In this document: piece by piece, positions 48,021 to 61,916 of the stretch
Position numbering within the stretch: position 1 is the stretch's first letter
How the letters are laid out: the number at the start of each line of letters is the position of its first letter
Assembly: GCA_014607495.2 (NCBI GenBank)
Contig: CP053153.1
Span: 6,634,001-6,698,000, forward strand
Reading direction: 5' to 3'
DNA: 64,000 bases
Source of the DNA: Carposina sasakii
Taxonomy: Eukaryota; Arthropoda; Insecta; Lepidoptera; Carposinidae
Notes under the pieces: model-generated
Database searches by the model: none
What the model was told of the DNA's origin: nothing
What the model saw: the letters and a program-made list of their open reading frames with translations, nothing else
Program-made: the position numbers and the translations under genes

Positions 48021-48412
48021 TATACAGGGTGATTTTTGGTCGTCAACATTCCCGAAAACTACGGAATATCCTCATCATTACGATCATTTTTCTCCATGAA
48101 AGAATACCTGGGAAGTGTCTGGTTTCCAAAATATTTGGGTCCAAAGTTAAATTTTAAAGTTAAAAAATAGACAGCGTTTTTCTACGCACATAGGCGTGCG
48201 TAGCAACATTTTTTTACGATAAATAATTTATCTGTCTATGAAAAAACTAGCCTTAACACTGGACACTATAAATTTTGACCGATCAAGTAATCACATTATT
48301 TTTTTAAAATTTACATTGTATCCCAGCATTTTTTTTGGCACAAACTTACTTTATTTGATGTATAGAGTACGTACTCTTCGTTAAGGGTGGCCACGAAAAA
48401 ACACCATGTATA
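48021..48412 (+). mobile_element. TACAGGGTG-type element, best preserved copy
   Basis: It is 392 bases, from TATACAGGGTGATTTTTGGT to CCACGAAAAAACACCATGTA. Terminal inversion is short: TATACAGGGTG against TATACATGGTG. A TA target duplication is possible. The internal words CTGGGAAGTGTCTGGTTTCC and AACACTGGACACTATAAATT are shared by the full-length members. The superfamily was not identified. Confidence 0.75.
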
Positions 48413-51400
48413 TTTACCTGTTTGAGTAATAAGGTATATTATAGCATGCATCGGCCGCGAGTATGACAGAATAAAAACAAATTTCTGTCTCGTGCTGAAA
48501 TGTGTCTAATTACGTCACCATAAAGTAATTATTGTTTTGTTCTAAGCGTCTACAACGGTTCCGTTTCGACTCTATTCTAACTCGAGACTTTTTGAGAATC
48601 GTCCCCAGATCAATTAATCCATCATGGAGTGATTTATCCATTCATGTAGTGGGAGTCTCGGTTTTGCAAGTAATACTAAACATAATTGTAACATAACAAA
48701 ACAATGCTCGAACACATAATATTTATAAATCAATAATCCGCACTGTTTACAATTCGACATGCGTACTCTCCGTAACAAACCCGGAATAAAGTGGGACCGC
48801 CCATTAATCATAAATAAAATTGGAAATGCTCGAAAAGAGAAATATTTCCCTTAGTGGGTGGTTAGAGCAACGGTAGGTATGTTTTTCACAATCGCACGTG
48901 AACAGGATATTATTTGTTAAAGACGGAAGAATTCATCATTACGGTCCTCGAATCAGCCCCCGCATTGGCTATCTTTTTTGATAGTTACAGTCATTTTATT
49001 TTATTTTTCTTATTTTGTTTTATTTTATTTTAAAACATAATATTTTTCATAACGGTTACTTCAGTAATGAATATGCTATGGTATATCCATTTTATCATAA
49101 TGAAAAAAATTGAATTAACTATTTGCAGTCGCATAGATTGCAAGACAAGTTACTCAAACTATTTCATTGATCTTATATTTATAGTAGTTTAAAAATTATG
49201 TAAAAAAATTTATGCTATAAAATTCGAAATAAGCAATTATTTCTGGCTAATACATTGCTTTCGGTCGGTTAGACTTACCAAAAGGCCCTCTTTTTTGCAC
49301 ATGTGTAAATAGTGTCATAATTTTATATAGATCCTTTGTGGGCTAGAGAAAATATTCCTAAATTTTTTCTAGCCGCGGTCTCGCTCAGTAATCACAAGAA
49401 AACTGTTATTTTTATCGAAGGAAAAGTATATCAATCAAACGAACAAAATGGTATAAAAACTAGGAAGAAACTATAGAAGTTCCACCTCACTAAAGTAGTG
49501 CAGTACGTGCTTTTTCCCCACGTCGCATCATCATTTGGCTGACCTAAACTTAAGTAGCTTCACTCCATATTTTAGACGTAGGTAATTTTTATTTAAAATT
49601 ACATTTAAAATGTACGAATATCAAAATATATCATGACAAGGTAGCTCTACGCGTATAGTTATGCCCAAACTAAATATAATTAATATCAAACCTAGCTTTG
49701 ATGTAATTTTGCAGATTCACATACCTAAGCCTTAATAAACAGACAGATTGACCTAAATACAAGATTGTTCGCAAACATGGAATCCCAGAAATCTATATCA
49801 CACATAGGGCAATTAATCTGGCCCAGGGCGGAGAAGCGTGATATTTATCAAATCACATTCCGAGCACTTTGTCTGACCCAATGTGCCGGCTACCGCTTCC
49901 CGCCTTGTACGAACCGATCCCAAATTTAAACGTATTTTCTCGATACCTTATCGTCGGAAGCAATTTTTTTTCATGGGCTTAAATTGGTTTCTCAATCCAG
50001 TATAAAAATTGAAATTACATTAGTATTTTAAGTAAGTACATACTTAAATAAGTTTGTTATATAGAAATAATGCAGCTAAGTTTAAATAATAACCAATTTT
50101 TTATCAAATTTGAAGTCAAAAAATAATACAAGATAATTTTGGTCGTTGAACACTGGATTAAAGCTATCTAAGCAAAATGCTGAAACAATTTAGACGTCGT
50201 TGTCGCAAATTACATCGTAGGTAGAATAAAACCCCTACACTGTACGTACGTGCGCTAACTTCGTCCCATTTACGTAACGAATCGCATCGAATGTCGACTT
50301 TCTGTCGTAAAACTTTCCACTATTGTGACTTTTATTTTACGTGTGTAAGGAAAAGATAAAAAAACGCTTCCGTTTCCCATCCGCAATATGTAGAACAGTT
50401 AATACCTATATGAAAGAAAAACTGCGTGTAACTACGTTCCGCGGGTCATTGACTTGCCAACAATAACAATATGCCAGTAAAAAGTTTGTGTGTTTGTTTA
50501 TTTGTCAGAAGTTTTGACGACCTTCTGGAACCGAAGTGGTTTTAAGGTGAACCCACATTATATTTCAATTTATCGTTATTGTTCTGAAAGACTAATTGTA
50601 AACTTTGTCGGCATTTGTATTGGCTGTAGGTAAATAACGCTGTATGTTATCGTATGGGAGATTAGATAACCGACAGTTCATGCAAAACTCATTTTGCGAA
50701 AACTATATAACTATATTAAAAACTACATTACATACCTATTGCATTATTTATTACGAGTTAACATTAAATAACACTATGTGCTCGTATGTTAGGTAGTTTT
50801 CATAAATTTATAATTTTTTGTTTATATTTACATGATATACATAATACTGGAGAAATAAAAATGCTGCCCACACGAAAAACTGGTATGCTGGAATGAAATC
50901 TCTTGCAGAGATAAGAGCGCCTTTGTATGCATTCCTTTTGTAAATTTCATTGTATTTATTGTTATGTTTTGTGTACAATATAGAATAAGAATAAGAAAAA
51001 CATTATAGGTGTACACGGCTGTGTTCCCAAAATGGGGTAGCCATAACTGCAAGATTACGAAGAAGGTCTTACAGTCATGTTAAGCATAAAAATGCAAGTA
51101 ACGGGATACCAACAAAAATGCTTCAATTTATTTATACAATGTACAGTGTTAACCAAGACACAGAGAAAATTGGCATTAAAAAAAGTGAAATAGGCAAACT
51201 TTAAAAATAACCTTGTAATTTTATAACATAACAATTAAAACATTTTCTACACGAACACTACGTGAAAATAATCATTTTGACACTAATATAATTTTGACAC
51301 GTGTTATCTACAAACAAGTCAAAAGAAGGCTTTCCCGTTATTTTATATAAAAGAGAATAATTTACCCAGTTATTTAACGACGATTTTATATAAACTTACT
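48413..51400. other. AT-rich DNA, no recognised gene
   Basis: Scattered short open frames have no motif. A GC-richer patch at 49810-49925 is unexplained. No repeat end was noticed. Confidence 0.45.
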
Positions 51401-51407
51401 AGCTGTT

Positions 51408-51588
51408 GCCTGCGGCTCCGTTCGCGTATACATATGTCGCTTATTGCGTGGAAGGGGTATAAAAAATAGTTATACGACCTATTCTCAGACCTACCGAATA
51501 TACATAAGTATAAAATTTTATAAAAATCAAGCCGTTTTAAGAGAAGTTTGTTAGGAAACACCGGGACAAGGAAATTTTATATATTAGA
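51408..51588 (-). mobile_element. Complete 181-bp non-autonomous Helitron
   Basis: On the minus strand it begins TCTAATATATAAAATTTCCT after a host A. It continues CCCGGTGTTTCC, GGTAGGTCTGAGAATAGGTC, and ends CCGCAGGCAACAGCTAG before a host T. Both termini and the A|T insertion context fit Helitrons. The Rep/helicase gene is absent. Confidence 0.75.
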
Positions 51589-51599
51589 TTATCAGCGCA

Positions 51600-52425
51600 G
51601 TCGTTACAAGTATGAGAGATACCCCCAGAATGGAGTTAGGACCACGAAAATTGAAAGTGGATATCGTAATTATTCCCCTGTCACCGCTAAAGTTCGTTCT
51701 TAATTGCAATTCGCAAAGCGGAAGTCGTTAGATGAAATTGAGAACGTCAGCCATTTTAAAGTATGAGACGTCTCGCAAAAAGGCGGCACAAGCAAATGTA
51801 TTCTGTAGAAATGTAATACCAATTTCCTTATAGTATCCTATAAATAAACAAATTTTTACTTTGGACCTTGTGCAAGGAAATCCCTTTGACTTTGTTAAAT
51901 ACTGAACGTAGAGAAATTCGTGCACAATGTAAAATCGGTTCCTTAATCCATAATAACGTACCTGCGAGGGACAGCGTAAGGAAAATAGATTACTCAGTTT
52001 TGATTAATTTTCTAAAATATATATTGCCAAAAGACCCGTAATTTAAAGATACTTCAACGAATAGGTAGGTATTACCCTACGGCCGTATAGGAAATCGAAG
52101 TTTAGAAATATATCTGATGTAGGTAACACTTTAGCACATTTTTTCTTACTTTAAAACCAAACATTACCATAAAAATACTGAGAAATACGCAGGTGTGCAT
52201 GATTTGTATCGCGCGATATGCATAAGTTTACTTTACAAGTAAAATAAAAATTGCGATTCAAAAATATGGCGTCAATGACAATGGATACGTAGGTAATATA
52301 AACATTTACGCAGTATAAGGCAGAGAGTCATATGGCTAATCATTCCTGTATGAAATAGTTACATTTTGTATACTTGGTTACACTTAAAATTTACTACATA
52401 TACAAAATAAGATCTCTTCTATGCT
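51600..52425. other. No recognised gene
   Basis: AT-rich DNA with no reading frame or repeat end that I recognise. Confidence 0.45.
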
Positions 52426-52684
52426 GCTCTGGGAGTGAAAGAAAAACGTATAATACTACAGCTGCTTCTCTTCCCGGGCATACTGTACAAGTCAGTAGAG
52501 GGACAAGAGGGTCTCGGTGTTTTGTAGGCGATGGGCTTGACCACCTGTCACTACTAACCGAACTTGTACATCTCAATTATACCCTCAAAATTGGTCAGAA
52601 GTGGCACCATGTGGTTCTGTCGGCCCTTGGTGCTCTGCCTACCTCATAAGGGATAAAGGCGTGATTATATGTATGTATGTATGT
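52426..52684 (+). repeat. LINE/SINE 3' portion with (TATG)n tail
   Basis: It extends further 5' than the relative at 34016: CTGCTTCTCTTCCCGGGCAT, CAAGAGGGTCTCGGTGTTTT and GTAGGCGATGGGC precede the shared CAGAAGTGGCACCATGTGGT tail. It ends GGGATAAAGGCGTGATTATA followed by TGTATGTATGTATGT. Overlapping open frames on both strands here belong to this repeat. Confidence 0.75.
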
Positions 52685-52689
52685 AAAAA

Positions 52690-54955
52690 TAAGAAAAGTT
52701 ATAATATAGAACTTAGTGCTAGTCACAAAACTAGCACTTGTGTTACTAATAAACGTTCTACTGGTCTTACTTTTCCATGATCCAATACAGATCCGCGTGA
52801 TCCCAATCATATATTCGTCCTTCGCGTGATCCTGCATAATTTGCTCAAAATAGCCAGAAAACGAAATGTTCACAATTCGTCTGATGCAAAGTAATACGAT
52901 TATTTTTAACTAGATTTAGTAATGGTATTTTAAAATAAGAGACAAATTCTGCTGCCTTCATTACCTATACTAGTAGTAGTAGCGACTTATCAAATAAGCG
53001 ATTCATCACTTAAGTAAGAGCCCTAAGTAGGTAGGCTTGATCAACGCGAACTTCTCATTAGGCATAACAAAAAATTTTGAAAGGGTCAAATTTTCCAATT
53101 GATGCAATTTAGAATCGACATTGAGATTTAGTGAGCTTCTGTCCTTTTTGTTATTATGACGTTGCCATTATGAAAAAATAATGGTTACTTGTTGCGTGAT
53201 GTAGTTCAATTAATTATTAGAAGTTAACCATTTGAAGTTGGAACCTACACGATAACCTAACATTACAACTAAGAAGTTGCTATGTAGGTTGGTAACTATC
53301 TTTTTCTGTCCAAGCTCAAGGTGAGTTTTTGTGTTACTATTTGGCATTGTCTTTATGATACACGACAGGAATGTAAGACAGGCAAATATTGATATGCTGA
53401 CTTCAGACTATGATTATGAAGTGAAAACCATAAAAAAATCCCAGAAAAAATCCGAAATTTTCTATTTTTCTTTTTTTTGGAGTCTAGTACGTTTAATTAT
53501 TCCTTAGATAATGCCTTAATATAATATTTAAACAATACATGATATTAAAAAATGCACTAACTACGTCGATAGTAGATGTCATGGTAAATCCAGATATGAG
53601 TTGAAAGGTTCCGCGTTAACTCCTCCTTGACATATTACCTATTTACCCAAGGCAAAGTTTACCCATTAGTTCAATTGAGAGGCGTTACCTTATATTGAAT
53701 GCCAAACTAAGTTTCGACTTTTAAGTTCAACTACAAACGACGATTCCAAGTCATTTACATATCCACGTAGGAACTTAGCAGCCTGCATGTTTCTCCACGT
53801 ATGCCGATACAACTCTAACTCCATCATCTCTTATGTTTTGCCCTCGGTCGTTCATGTTATTCTAACTTGCAGAATAATAGCATTATCCTGCGAGTTCTCA
53901 CGTAGTTACCAACCTTCGTCTTTAAGGACTGGGGTATCTTGGACACAAATAAGCTTGTAGTTTCCCGAACGCTGCCCAGCCGAGTTGGATTCGCCGAGTT
54001 ACCTCCTTCTCAAAGTTGGACTTACCTAGTTTGACCGTCTTTCATGTTCAAGCATCGGTTTCCGTTATGAATATCTTTTGGGATCGATCATCGAATGCTT
54101 ATAATTGTTGATTTTACTGATATTGGATGAGTGTTTATTTCTAAATTACATTGTCATATCATCGTTGTATTGGTAAAATATTAAAAGTAATTAATACGTA
54201 GTTAAATATAAACTTTTATTTATTTCTTTTAAGGCTTTATCTACCACTTCGATTTTTACATGAAGGTGGAGGATAGTTTGTCATGATGTAATCATCGTCT
54301 AAAATCCTAATCTCCAGGCACCACTAATTTATTTCTTAACAATTGATTGTACTATACAGACTACGATTCGATAGTACTTGAACCAAGGAGTCCAAACTTC
54401 GCGATGTCTTTATAACTTTGTACGCGGATAACGCCAAGAACTTTGTAGTTTACTGCAGGGACGTTGAAATTTAGTTTGACCTACGGAACACGGACAGTGT
54501 AAAAGACTATCTTGAAGTTAAAAGCAAAAGACTATAGAACTGGACTTGTTATAAGTGAGTCTTCAGCAAGTTGGAGAAGGAAGGAACATTTGTCATAACG
54601 AAAGAGCCGCCTTATCTTGTATTCCTATTCCAAATTACTCTGTCCTTACGCGGAAAAGAAAAATAATTTATTAGGCTTTCGCTGATTACGTGAATTTGTC
54701 ACTCTACGAGCCGTGCTGAAGCAAATGGCTTTGTTTAATAAGCAGTTAGACTGACAATAAAGCAATAAAGGAAAATTTATGTGACGTCACAGCCACTACA
54801 GGGCACCATTGTTTAGTTAGAACTAGAACCAACTCCGAGCAGCCTTCCGTTATTAAGTCAGGTTAATGCTACAGGTGGGTTTTTAATTATTTAATTGTTA
54901 CTTTCTTATAGATATAATCTTTATAATTTCACATTTTTTTAAAATGGCGATTTAT
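52690..54955. other. No recognised gene
   Basis: AT-rich sequence. A small palindrome, GTGCTAGT...ACTAGCAC, lies near 52714-52738. A 92-codon minus-strand open frame (52595-52873) starts within the neighbouring repeat region and lacks any known motif. Confidence 0.4.
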
Positions 54956-54959
54956 TAGG

Positions 54960-55065
54960 TACACGTGGTAAAAGAAGCGAAATAGGTGTGTCGCAAGTGG
55001 AGATCCGTGATCTCTACCTACCCCTTCCAGAAAGAGGCGTGATTTTATGTATATATGTATGTAAG
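54960..55065 (+). repeat. LINE/SINE 3' tail
   Basis: CGAAATAGGTGTGTCGCAAG, GAGATCCGTGATCTCTACCT and AGAGGCGTGATTTTATGTAT followed by a TATG run are the uninterrupted version of the tail split by a hAT MITE at 20.7 kb. Confidence 0.65.
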
Positions 55066-55074
55066 TGATTTTCT

Positions 55075-56035
55075 GTTACCTATTATCAGTGTGATTAGAT
55101 TAATGTTGCTTCTAATGGTTTTATTAAATATCCACAGTTGGGCAATTTGTTTATGGGACCCCGAGGAAGCACTAATTGAATTCATTTTTTTACGACAAGC
55201 GATCATCGAAATTAGACTGTTCAGGAGCTGTCCTTATTGATAATTCTATTATGCCCGCCTTTGGAAACAAAACAAAACGCTGATTCATCAAAGTAAAGCA
55301 AAATGTCGCAGAGCGTCGCGTTGTCTATTATATACTGCTTTCATTAGTAAATTATATAACTTTTTATCGATGATTTCTCTATTGAATAACATTTTTGATA
55401 TTTATGGATTAATATTCGTTTTTATTTTTACATTTCTAACATGTTTTGGGTAGGTAAATTAACATTCAAATAACATAAAAAATATTTACATAACACATGG
55501 TAAAAAAATTAACGGCAATTTGTTTTTTTTTTATGTGGTCCCCGTGGAATGCGCAGTGGCACAGAGTTCCTACTCGTATCACGCATAGAAGAGGACAACC
55601 GCATACCTTTTGATTTGCAATACGCATGTCACATGTTGGGCCTTTGAACCATTTGGGTTGCTTAATGAACCCATCATCGCCAAGTTAGTGCTAATTGGCA
55701 GAAACTTCCTTATGGTTTTCGTGGTCAGGCGCTCTATTAATTTGGCATTAGCAAGTGTTGATGATCCATTGCGAAAAAGTTGATATCGCACTTGTTGGAT
55801 TCGTACATATTATAAAGATGGTCGTATTAATGAGTGTAATCCACCCTAGGATGATTCTAGTAATTTTCTTTCGTCCTAGAGTTTTAGTTTTGTAAAAGTA
55901 TAAACCCTTTAGCTACACAACTGTGTAAAAGATTTTTGTCAATTTGATGTTTCTTCTTAGTAATAGGAATTATGTACCTTTATATATTTTTATATATTAG
56001 TTGTGTGGTACTTCAATGATTTTAAACATGCAAAC
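55075..56035. other. No recognised gene
   Basis: A slightly GC-richer patch at 55560-55800 has a 70-codon minus-strand open frame and a broken + strand frame starting SRIEEDNRIPFDLQ. Neither was recognised. It may be decayed transposon coding. Confidence 0.4.
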
Positions 56036-56118
56036 ACAAAAATGTTTTTATCCCGGATAATTTCGACATTTTGTTTTTTCTGTAGTCCACGCGGACGGAG
56101 TCGCGGGCGTCCACTAGT
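56036..56118 (+). mobile_element. Helitron 3' end
   Basis: TTTATCCCGGATAATTTCGA, then ACGCGGACGGAGTCGCGGGC and GTCCACTAGT. It is almost identical to the 3' end at 22932, indicating a young family. Confidence 0.8.
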
Positions 56119-58099
56119 TATAAATATTTCGCCAGAACTCATATGTTTGCAATTCCATTAAAAAGGCCGACATCAAATTTAAAGTTCACTGCAAAATGCT
56201 TATTCAATTTCTACTTGTAGTTCCATATTTTTTCGTTTAAAAATCTTTATATTAAGTTAAAGGAAGTCGGTTACTTGTTAAAACTTATTCTTTTTATCAA
56301 AACGACCTCAGGACTGGAAGTTTTATAGTTTGTATCTTTTACTATAACAGTCTCTTTTATTTATTTCGAAGTAGAATATTGTGGACTAAAATGGATGTTA
56401 CTAGAGTCGTCAGCATAACTGAAAATTAACTTTAGTAAAGTTATCAAACAAGTCTTAATATAATTTGTCTAGCCCAGAGATCTAACTTCTATTCTAACTA
56501 GCTGATTTGTCACGTTTATACTGTAATATCATGCAATTGGCCAGCACAATCCGACAGTCGTGGTAATAAAACCGAGAAGGGAGGGTCGTTTGCAGGGTGT
56601 GAGGCGTGACATCATTGGCCATGGGTTTGCCACTTACGTACAAGGATTTCGATATATGTTTTGCTAATGCTATTAATTGGTACATTTAAGGTACATTTAA
56701 GGCATGTATGTGATTGTTGTATTGCATAATATTTTTATTGTTTTTCGTTTTCATTATTACAAAATTCCTGAAAGGTGATTGAATTTTTTAAGAATTAGTT
56801 TGACTAAAAACCGGACCAATCAATTGTGTTTCCTATAACATTGTGTTAGGGATAGTTTCCTGCATCCTCTACACTGAATAAATTCTTTTTTCGATTACTG
56901 GCGAATAAAACTAGTGAAAATTCCTATTTGCCCCTTTCAAACTTTATTGACTATTTTCATAATGAAACTGCAACTAACTACAGAATTCTATTAATCAAAC
57001 AAAACATTACGTATTAATCGAAGTGATAATTCATTCATGATTTGCTAGCAGCATACGATGCTTTGCATAATTTTGACATCAATTCACGGTCACGGACAAT
57101 GATGTAGGTGCCCATGTAGGTACATACCTACTGCGCTGAATACTCATATTGCGTAGTGTCGGCGCGGCACCTTATCAGTAACTGCAGAAATTACTTGCGA
57201 ATACTCGTACATCGATAATTTTTACGAGCATATAAATTGCCACTCGCTAAAAATGTCCTAAATTAGAAAAAATAAAACTTGATAAATAAAGTGCTAAAGT
57301 ATGTTTGGTAATTAAATTTTTTAAAAGTAATATAACTCATTTTAAAACGATATACTTAAGGCATTTTTATCTCGGAAGAAAACACAGTAAATAAGAAAAA
57401 TCATGTAACTTCAAAATCAATATCATCGGGAAAACGGCGAATATGAAGCTACCTATTCATTCCGAGTTAAATAAGTGCTCCCATGGGAAATAAGAAAAAC
57501 AAAGCATCTTATTTCGACTGAAGCAGCCTTGGTCATTGTAGGAAATTCAAAATCGAAGCTAATTAAGCGTGAAAGATAGTGGTAGGTACCTAGTATGTTT
57601 GTATCTGTAGGTATTAGGATTACCTAAACATCTATCTACCAACATCGAAACTCTTCGAATAGAAAATATCTAACTTAACCAGACCTATGTTAAATGCGCA
57701 AGCACATTTCAGAAACGTTGAGTGTGTGATGGATGCCATTTTAAATTAATCCGAGAATAAATGAGTTGGTGCAACTAGGGCCTATTTTAATAATTACCTA
57801 GGGCTATTATGTATTATATTTTGTAATGGGTACTTTCTATACGCACTAAAGAACTATCAAGATTATTACAATTATTTTGATACGACCTTTGGAATTTGCA
57901 TTGTGGTCAATTTGCTTGCATAATAAAAATAGCCTCTTTGACCACTTGATCAGAAATCAATGATAGTAAATTAACGGTTTGTTTACTATCAGTATATTGT
58001 ATCTCAATATATATTATCTATTGCATTTGTTTGATATTAATTGTTCTATTTATGAACTGTTCATGCGGAAGTTCGATATGTCAATAATACATATATATA
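56119..58099. other. No recognised gene
   Basis: AT-rich DNA with scattered TAGGTA words. A 63-codon minus-strand open frame at 56494-56685 has no recognised motif. Confidence 0.45.
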
Positions 58100-58260
58100 G
58101 TCACGCCCATTATCCCCCAAATAGGTTAGGCAGAAGTGTGCAAATTACACGACCACTTTTCATCAGTTAGCCTATTAAGTATCACATGATAAGGGGTGAG
58201 CCTACCGCCGCTTTTCGGGCACAAATTCAACAATCTAACGACCGGTAACTAATCTTATTA
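58100..58260. repeat. Dispersed repeat, CGCCCATTATCCCCCAAATA type, copy b
   Basis: This longer copy includes ACCACTTTTCATCAG, GGGGTGAGCCTACCGCC and GGGCACAAATTCAACA after the shared start. These words recur in the same order in many lepidopteran repeats. It is non-coding. Confidence 0.6.
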
Positions 58261-61200
58261 GATTAAAAATATTTCCGTGCCACCCTAAATAGGTATTATA
58301 AGCTATTTAGCGTCAGAGCCTTGTCCGTTAAATAGCAGGGTGCACCACGGGCAGGCGAGGTTGACTTTGGGTTCTAAGGTCTTAGTCGAACCCACATGCA
58401 CCTTATATTTCAATTATAATATCCGAATAAGTCCCCAAGCTGATGCGAGGTTTCACTCGAGTACATTAGCTGTTCAAAGTCCTTTGTAGTACGAGTATGC
58501 TGTCGGTCTATCTGTCAGATTATTTATATTTAAAATACGTAGCATTAAATAATATCAGAAAACCTTTGATTTGTGCAATCTAGATTGATTGATGCAATCT
58601 AGTGGCAAAGTTAAACTTAATTTGTCTAGACCAGCTTTCATAGAATAGTAACAAGAGATACACGAAAATTCAACACATACTGGTCCGTATTTTAATTTTC
58701 TTGTATTTGCGGACATTAAAAGTAGGTATATGGTATACATAATTAAACGTTTTTAGTTATGCATTAATACCTAATGTAATTGTTAAATGATACGAATAAT
58801 GCGGGTTAGGTTAGGCGGCCATGTTACTTATCTTATCGATGGCGTCATTGGATTAATTAATAAATCGATGTTAAAGTGGCCTGTTATTGGTTAGTTTGTA
58901 CGGGAAGGGAAGCCTAAAGTGTATTATCACATAACATTCAGGGTTACAAATTAGATTAGGTACCTTGTGTTATAGTACCATCAAATCACTAAACACAAAA
59001 TTTACTCACGGGGACGAGATAACACGATGGAAAATCATTTCCTATATACTTTCTGATATAGAAATTATTTAAACAATCATTAATTTTAACCTTAACCAAA
59101 TTAACCCAAATATAAATGTGGAAACACTAGTGGCTAAACAAATATGGTATAATTTTTATTGTAATTTGGTATATTTCCCCAAACGATAGAGTGACAAATT
59201 TTGGGTTTTGATATTAGTGAAAGCACTGAAAATATCTGCGGGGAAAGACTGGATGGAAATTCTGGAGTTCTTATGAAATAGCTTTTCAAGCGTTTTTCTC
59301 TATTTTATAGGTATGTTCTATCAGTATTTTATGAGCGAACGTTACGACACTTACGACCCGGGTGTAGTTGAGAATGAAATGGGAATAGGTTTGGTTATTT
59401 AAAAGTGGGTAGATATCAAATCAATGGCATATTTATCTATATTACAAAATGCTTATTCCATTTTGAGCAAGAATCAGAGATTGTCGCGTCTTAGGTAGTT
59501 ATAAACATGTATGAAAATTACACGTTGGACATAATTAAAGAATTGACACAAAAGTGCGATTTCCCACACTTCAACTTTTTCAACGTACTGTAAATTATAA
59601 TAACGGGGCAGAATACCAACATTAATCAAGATAAATTAGCAGATTAGGTATTTGATTCACATTTTTTTAGGAAAACAATTGAGGTCTTTTATAATTTTCC
59701 GTGGGAAAACCATGTACTACAAGTACCTATGCTATGTTACCTACTGATCGAGTTTCTGTTCTCAAATTTCAAAAAGGTGACAATACTACCCATAATCCGA
59801 AAAATAGACATTGTTATTTTCGCACTTAACAGATTTTGGGAGAGTTGGCGGCCATGTTTAGCGTAGCCTACCTTTGTTTACTTTACATTAGCTAGCCAAA
59901 TTTTAGCAGGATGAAAATGAATTCGTGTTATCTAACGGGTTTGGTTTTGTAACTGTACGAGTATTTACCAAACAATTTTCGCTGCCAAAATAGTATTAAT
60001 TTTGTAATTTTAATATAAACGGTAGGTACCTTTCTAGGTATTTAGCAGAAAATCGATTAAGTATAGTTTTTATCTTTTCTTGGATCAACTTAGATTCAAC
60101 TTTTAAAAAGTTTATTTCTTAAATAAATATATTAGATTATATAGTTATTAACATGAGTAATAAATAAAACATTTTTATGTGGAAAATTTAAATCTATTAC
60201 TGCGAAATCTTACCTAATATTATTTCAATACTTAAAGGTTCTTCTCAAAACTTTTTATTGTCCGTCAACCCGTAACTTGAGAACTATAAAACGGTAAGTT
60301 TTTAGTTATAACGACCATGAAATGTATGCTAATAGTACCAATAACTGCCCAGAAATAGTCGATAACTTAAATCTGGCATAATAAGGTTCATAAACCCCGA
60401 CTGCCTTAAAGATTTGAGCTAGCAAATTTACAGTTCTGTTGATCATTGCGTGTCGCGCGTTCTACAGGCGCTTGACACGCAAAGGTCGATGCGATTAATA
60501 GCACTGCTTGCCCAGCCTGCTCTTTATAGCTGAACCACCCCGCTACTTTGAAGTACGATAGTGTTAAGGTCAAGTGACGTAACTGCCACTGATTTTGTGA
60601 ACCGAGTCCCCTTTGGGGGATTAGAGAATTATAATTAGAATTGGAAGCCATGAACTATGTTTGGTTATTGGTAAATAATGTAGTAATAATTCTGTGGGAT
60701 TTATTTTGCATTCTTGCAGTTCTGGCCATCCCATTTTTGGGAGTACAGCCGAGTGTCTTCTTATAATATAATATTTGTATGAGAACCGATTAGTATATTA
60801 TAAAAAACAAGGTTCATATATAGGTATGTTTTTATTTCCTTGTAGGTATGTCAAAGTTAGTACGAGTACCTTTCTTACAACAATATTTTTCTTTGTTGCT
60901 TTTGTAAGTATAAAAGTGTTTGCTCTAAAAAGCCAGAATACTTTTTAAAATGAGTAGGTTTTAACTACTACTTTCTGTAATAAAAGTTAATTAGCTGAAT
61001 TACTAGAATTAATTTATACTCTACAACTCTCAATTTACAATGTAATTTAGTTTTACGATTGTACGAGTACACTACAGCCTCGGGGTAGAGTTACAGGTAT
61101 TAGGCATGCCGCCAACAGATGGCATACTATTGTCGCTCCGGGCCAAAGGCTATCTGATTTATCTACTTGAGTTTCTTCGGTCTTTGTGTAAATTTAATAT

Positions 61201-61916
61201 TTTTATTTTATGTTTCTTAGCATTTTTTGTGTAAGCTTTTAACTTTAAGAAATTATAATGGACATTGGTCAAGCAGAGTGTGTGTTACTAAAAGAAAACT
61301 TTAAACACTTATCTATTCATGGATTAGGGGCTTAATTTTTAATACTAAGCTACCACAGATAGCATTAACATTTACGTATTTTTTGTTACCTTATGTGTTA
61401 CTCGTACTTACGTAAAATAGCTTAGTAGTCTGTTGGATGTAAAAAATAAGGATATTAATTACATACCCCTTCCCTAATAATTATATTCCTCATTATTGTT
61501 TATATTCACTTCATATTTGTACTAACTATTCATCCCTAAAAGAACCCGTAATAAATAAAGGAAACCTCCAACACTAAAATGCATTTCTCCAAATCTCTTC
61601 ATTTCACGCCAGCAGTAAGCGCATGTCTCACTGGGGCTTCCAAGCCTTCACTGCTGTAGGTAGGTACTTAATAGCCAAGTGTTTGTTACTAATGCTATTA
61701 TTTAGTGTTTATAACATTTACTATAGGCATTTTAAAGTCCTCTTTAGCCTAAATACTGTAAAAGTTTTGTAAACATTTCACAAAAATTTGTGCGTCACGG
61801 AGTTTTTTTTACCTTCAAATAAAATACCCACCACAGAAAACAGTCAAAGCATTTTAACATCACGTTTCAATCTCATATATCGTCAACACCTCATGCAGCG
61901 GAACCTTTCTTTATAG
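58261..61916. other. No recognised gene upstream of the PDE4-type exon
   Basis: A minus-strand open frame of 81 codons at 60406-60651 lies in moderately GC-rich DNA but has no motif I recognise. CAACAGATGGC and CGCTCCGG words near 61110-61140 are of a kind common in moth repeats. The rest is AT-rich. The stretch could be intron or upstream flank of the PDE4-type gene. Confidence 0.4.

Noticed and set aside
47477..48049. Overlapping open frames on both strands before the transposon at 48021
   Set aside because: Frames on opposite strands overlap and one runs into the transposon end; no motif supports either.
58800..58816. GGTTAGGTTAGG, resembling the insect telomere repeat TTAGG
   Set aside because: Only about two units; expected by chance in this genome type.
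60406..60651. 81-codon minus-strand open frame
   Set aside because: No recognisable domain, signal peptide or splice context; within chance expectation for this composition.
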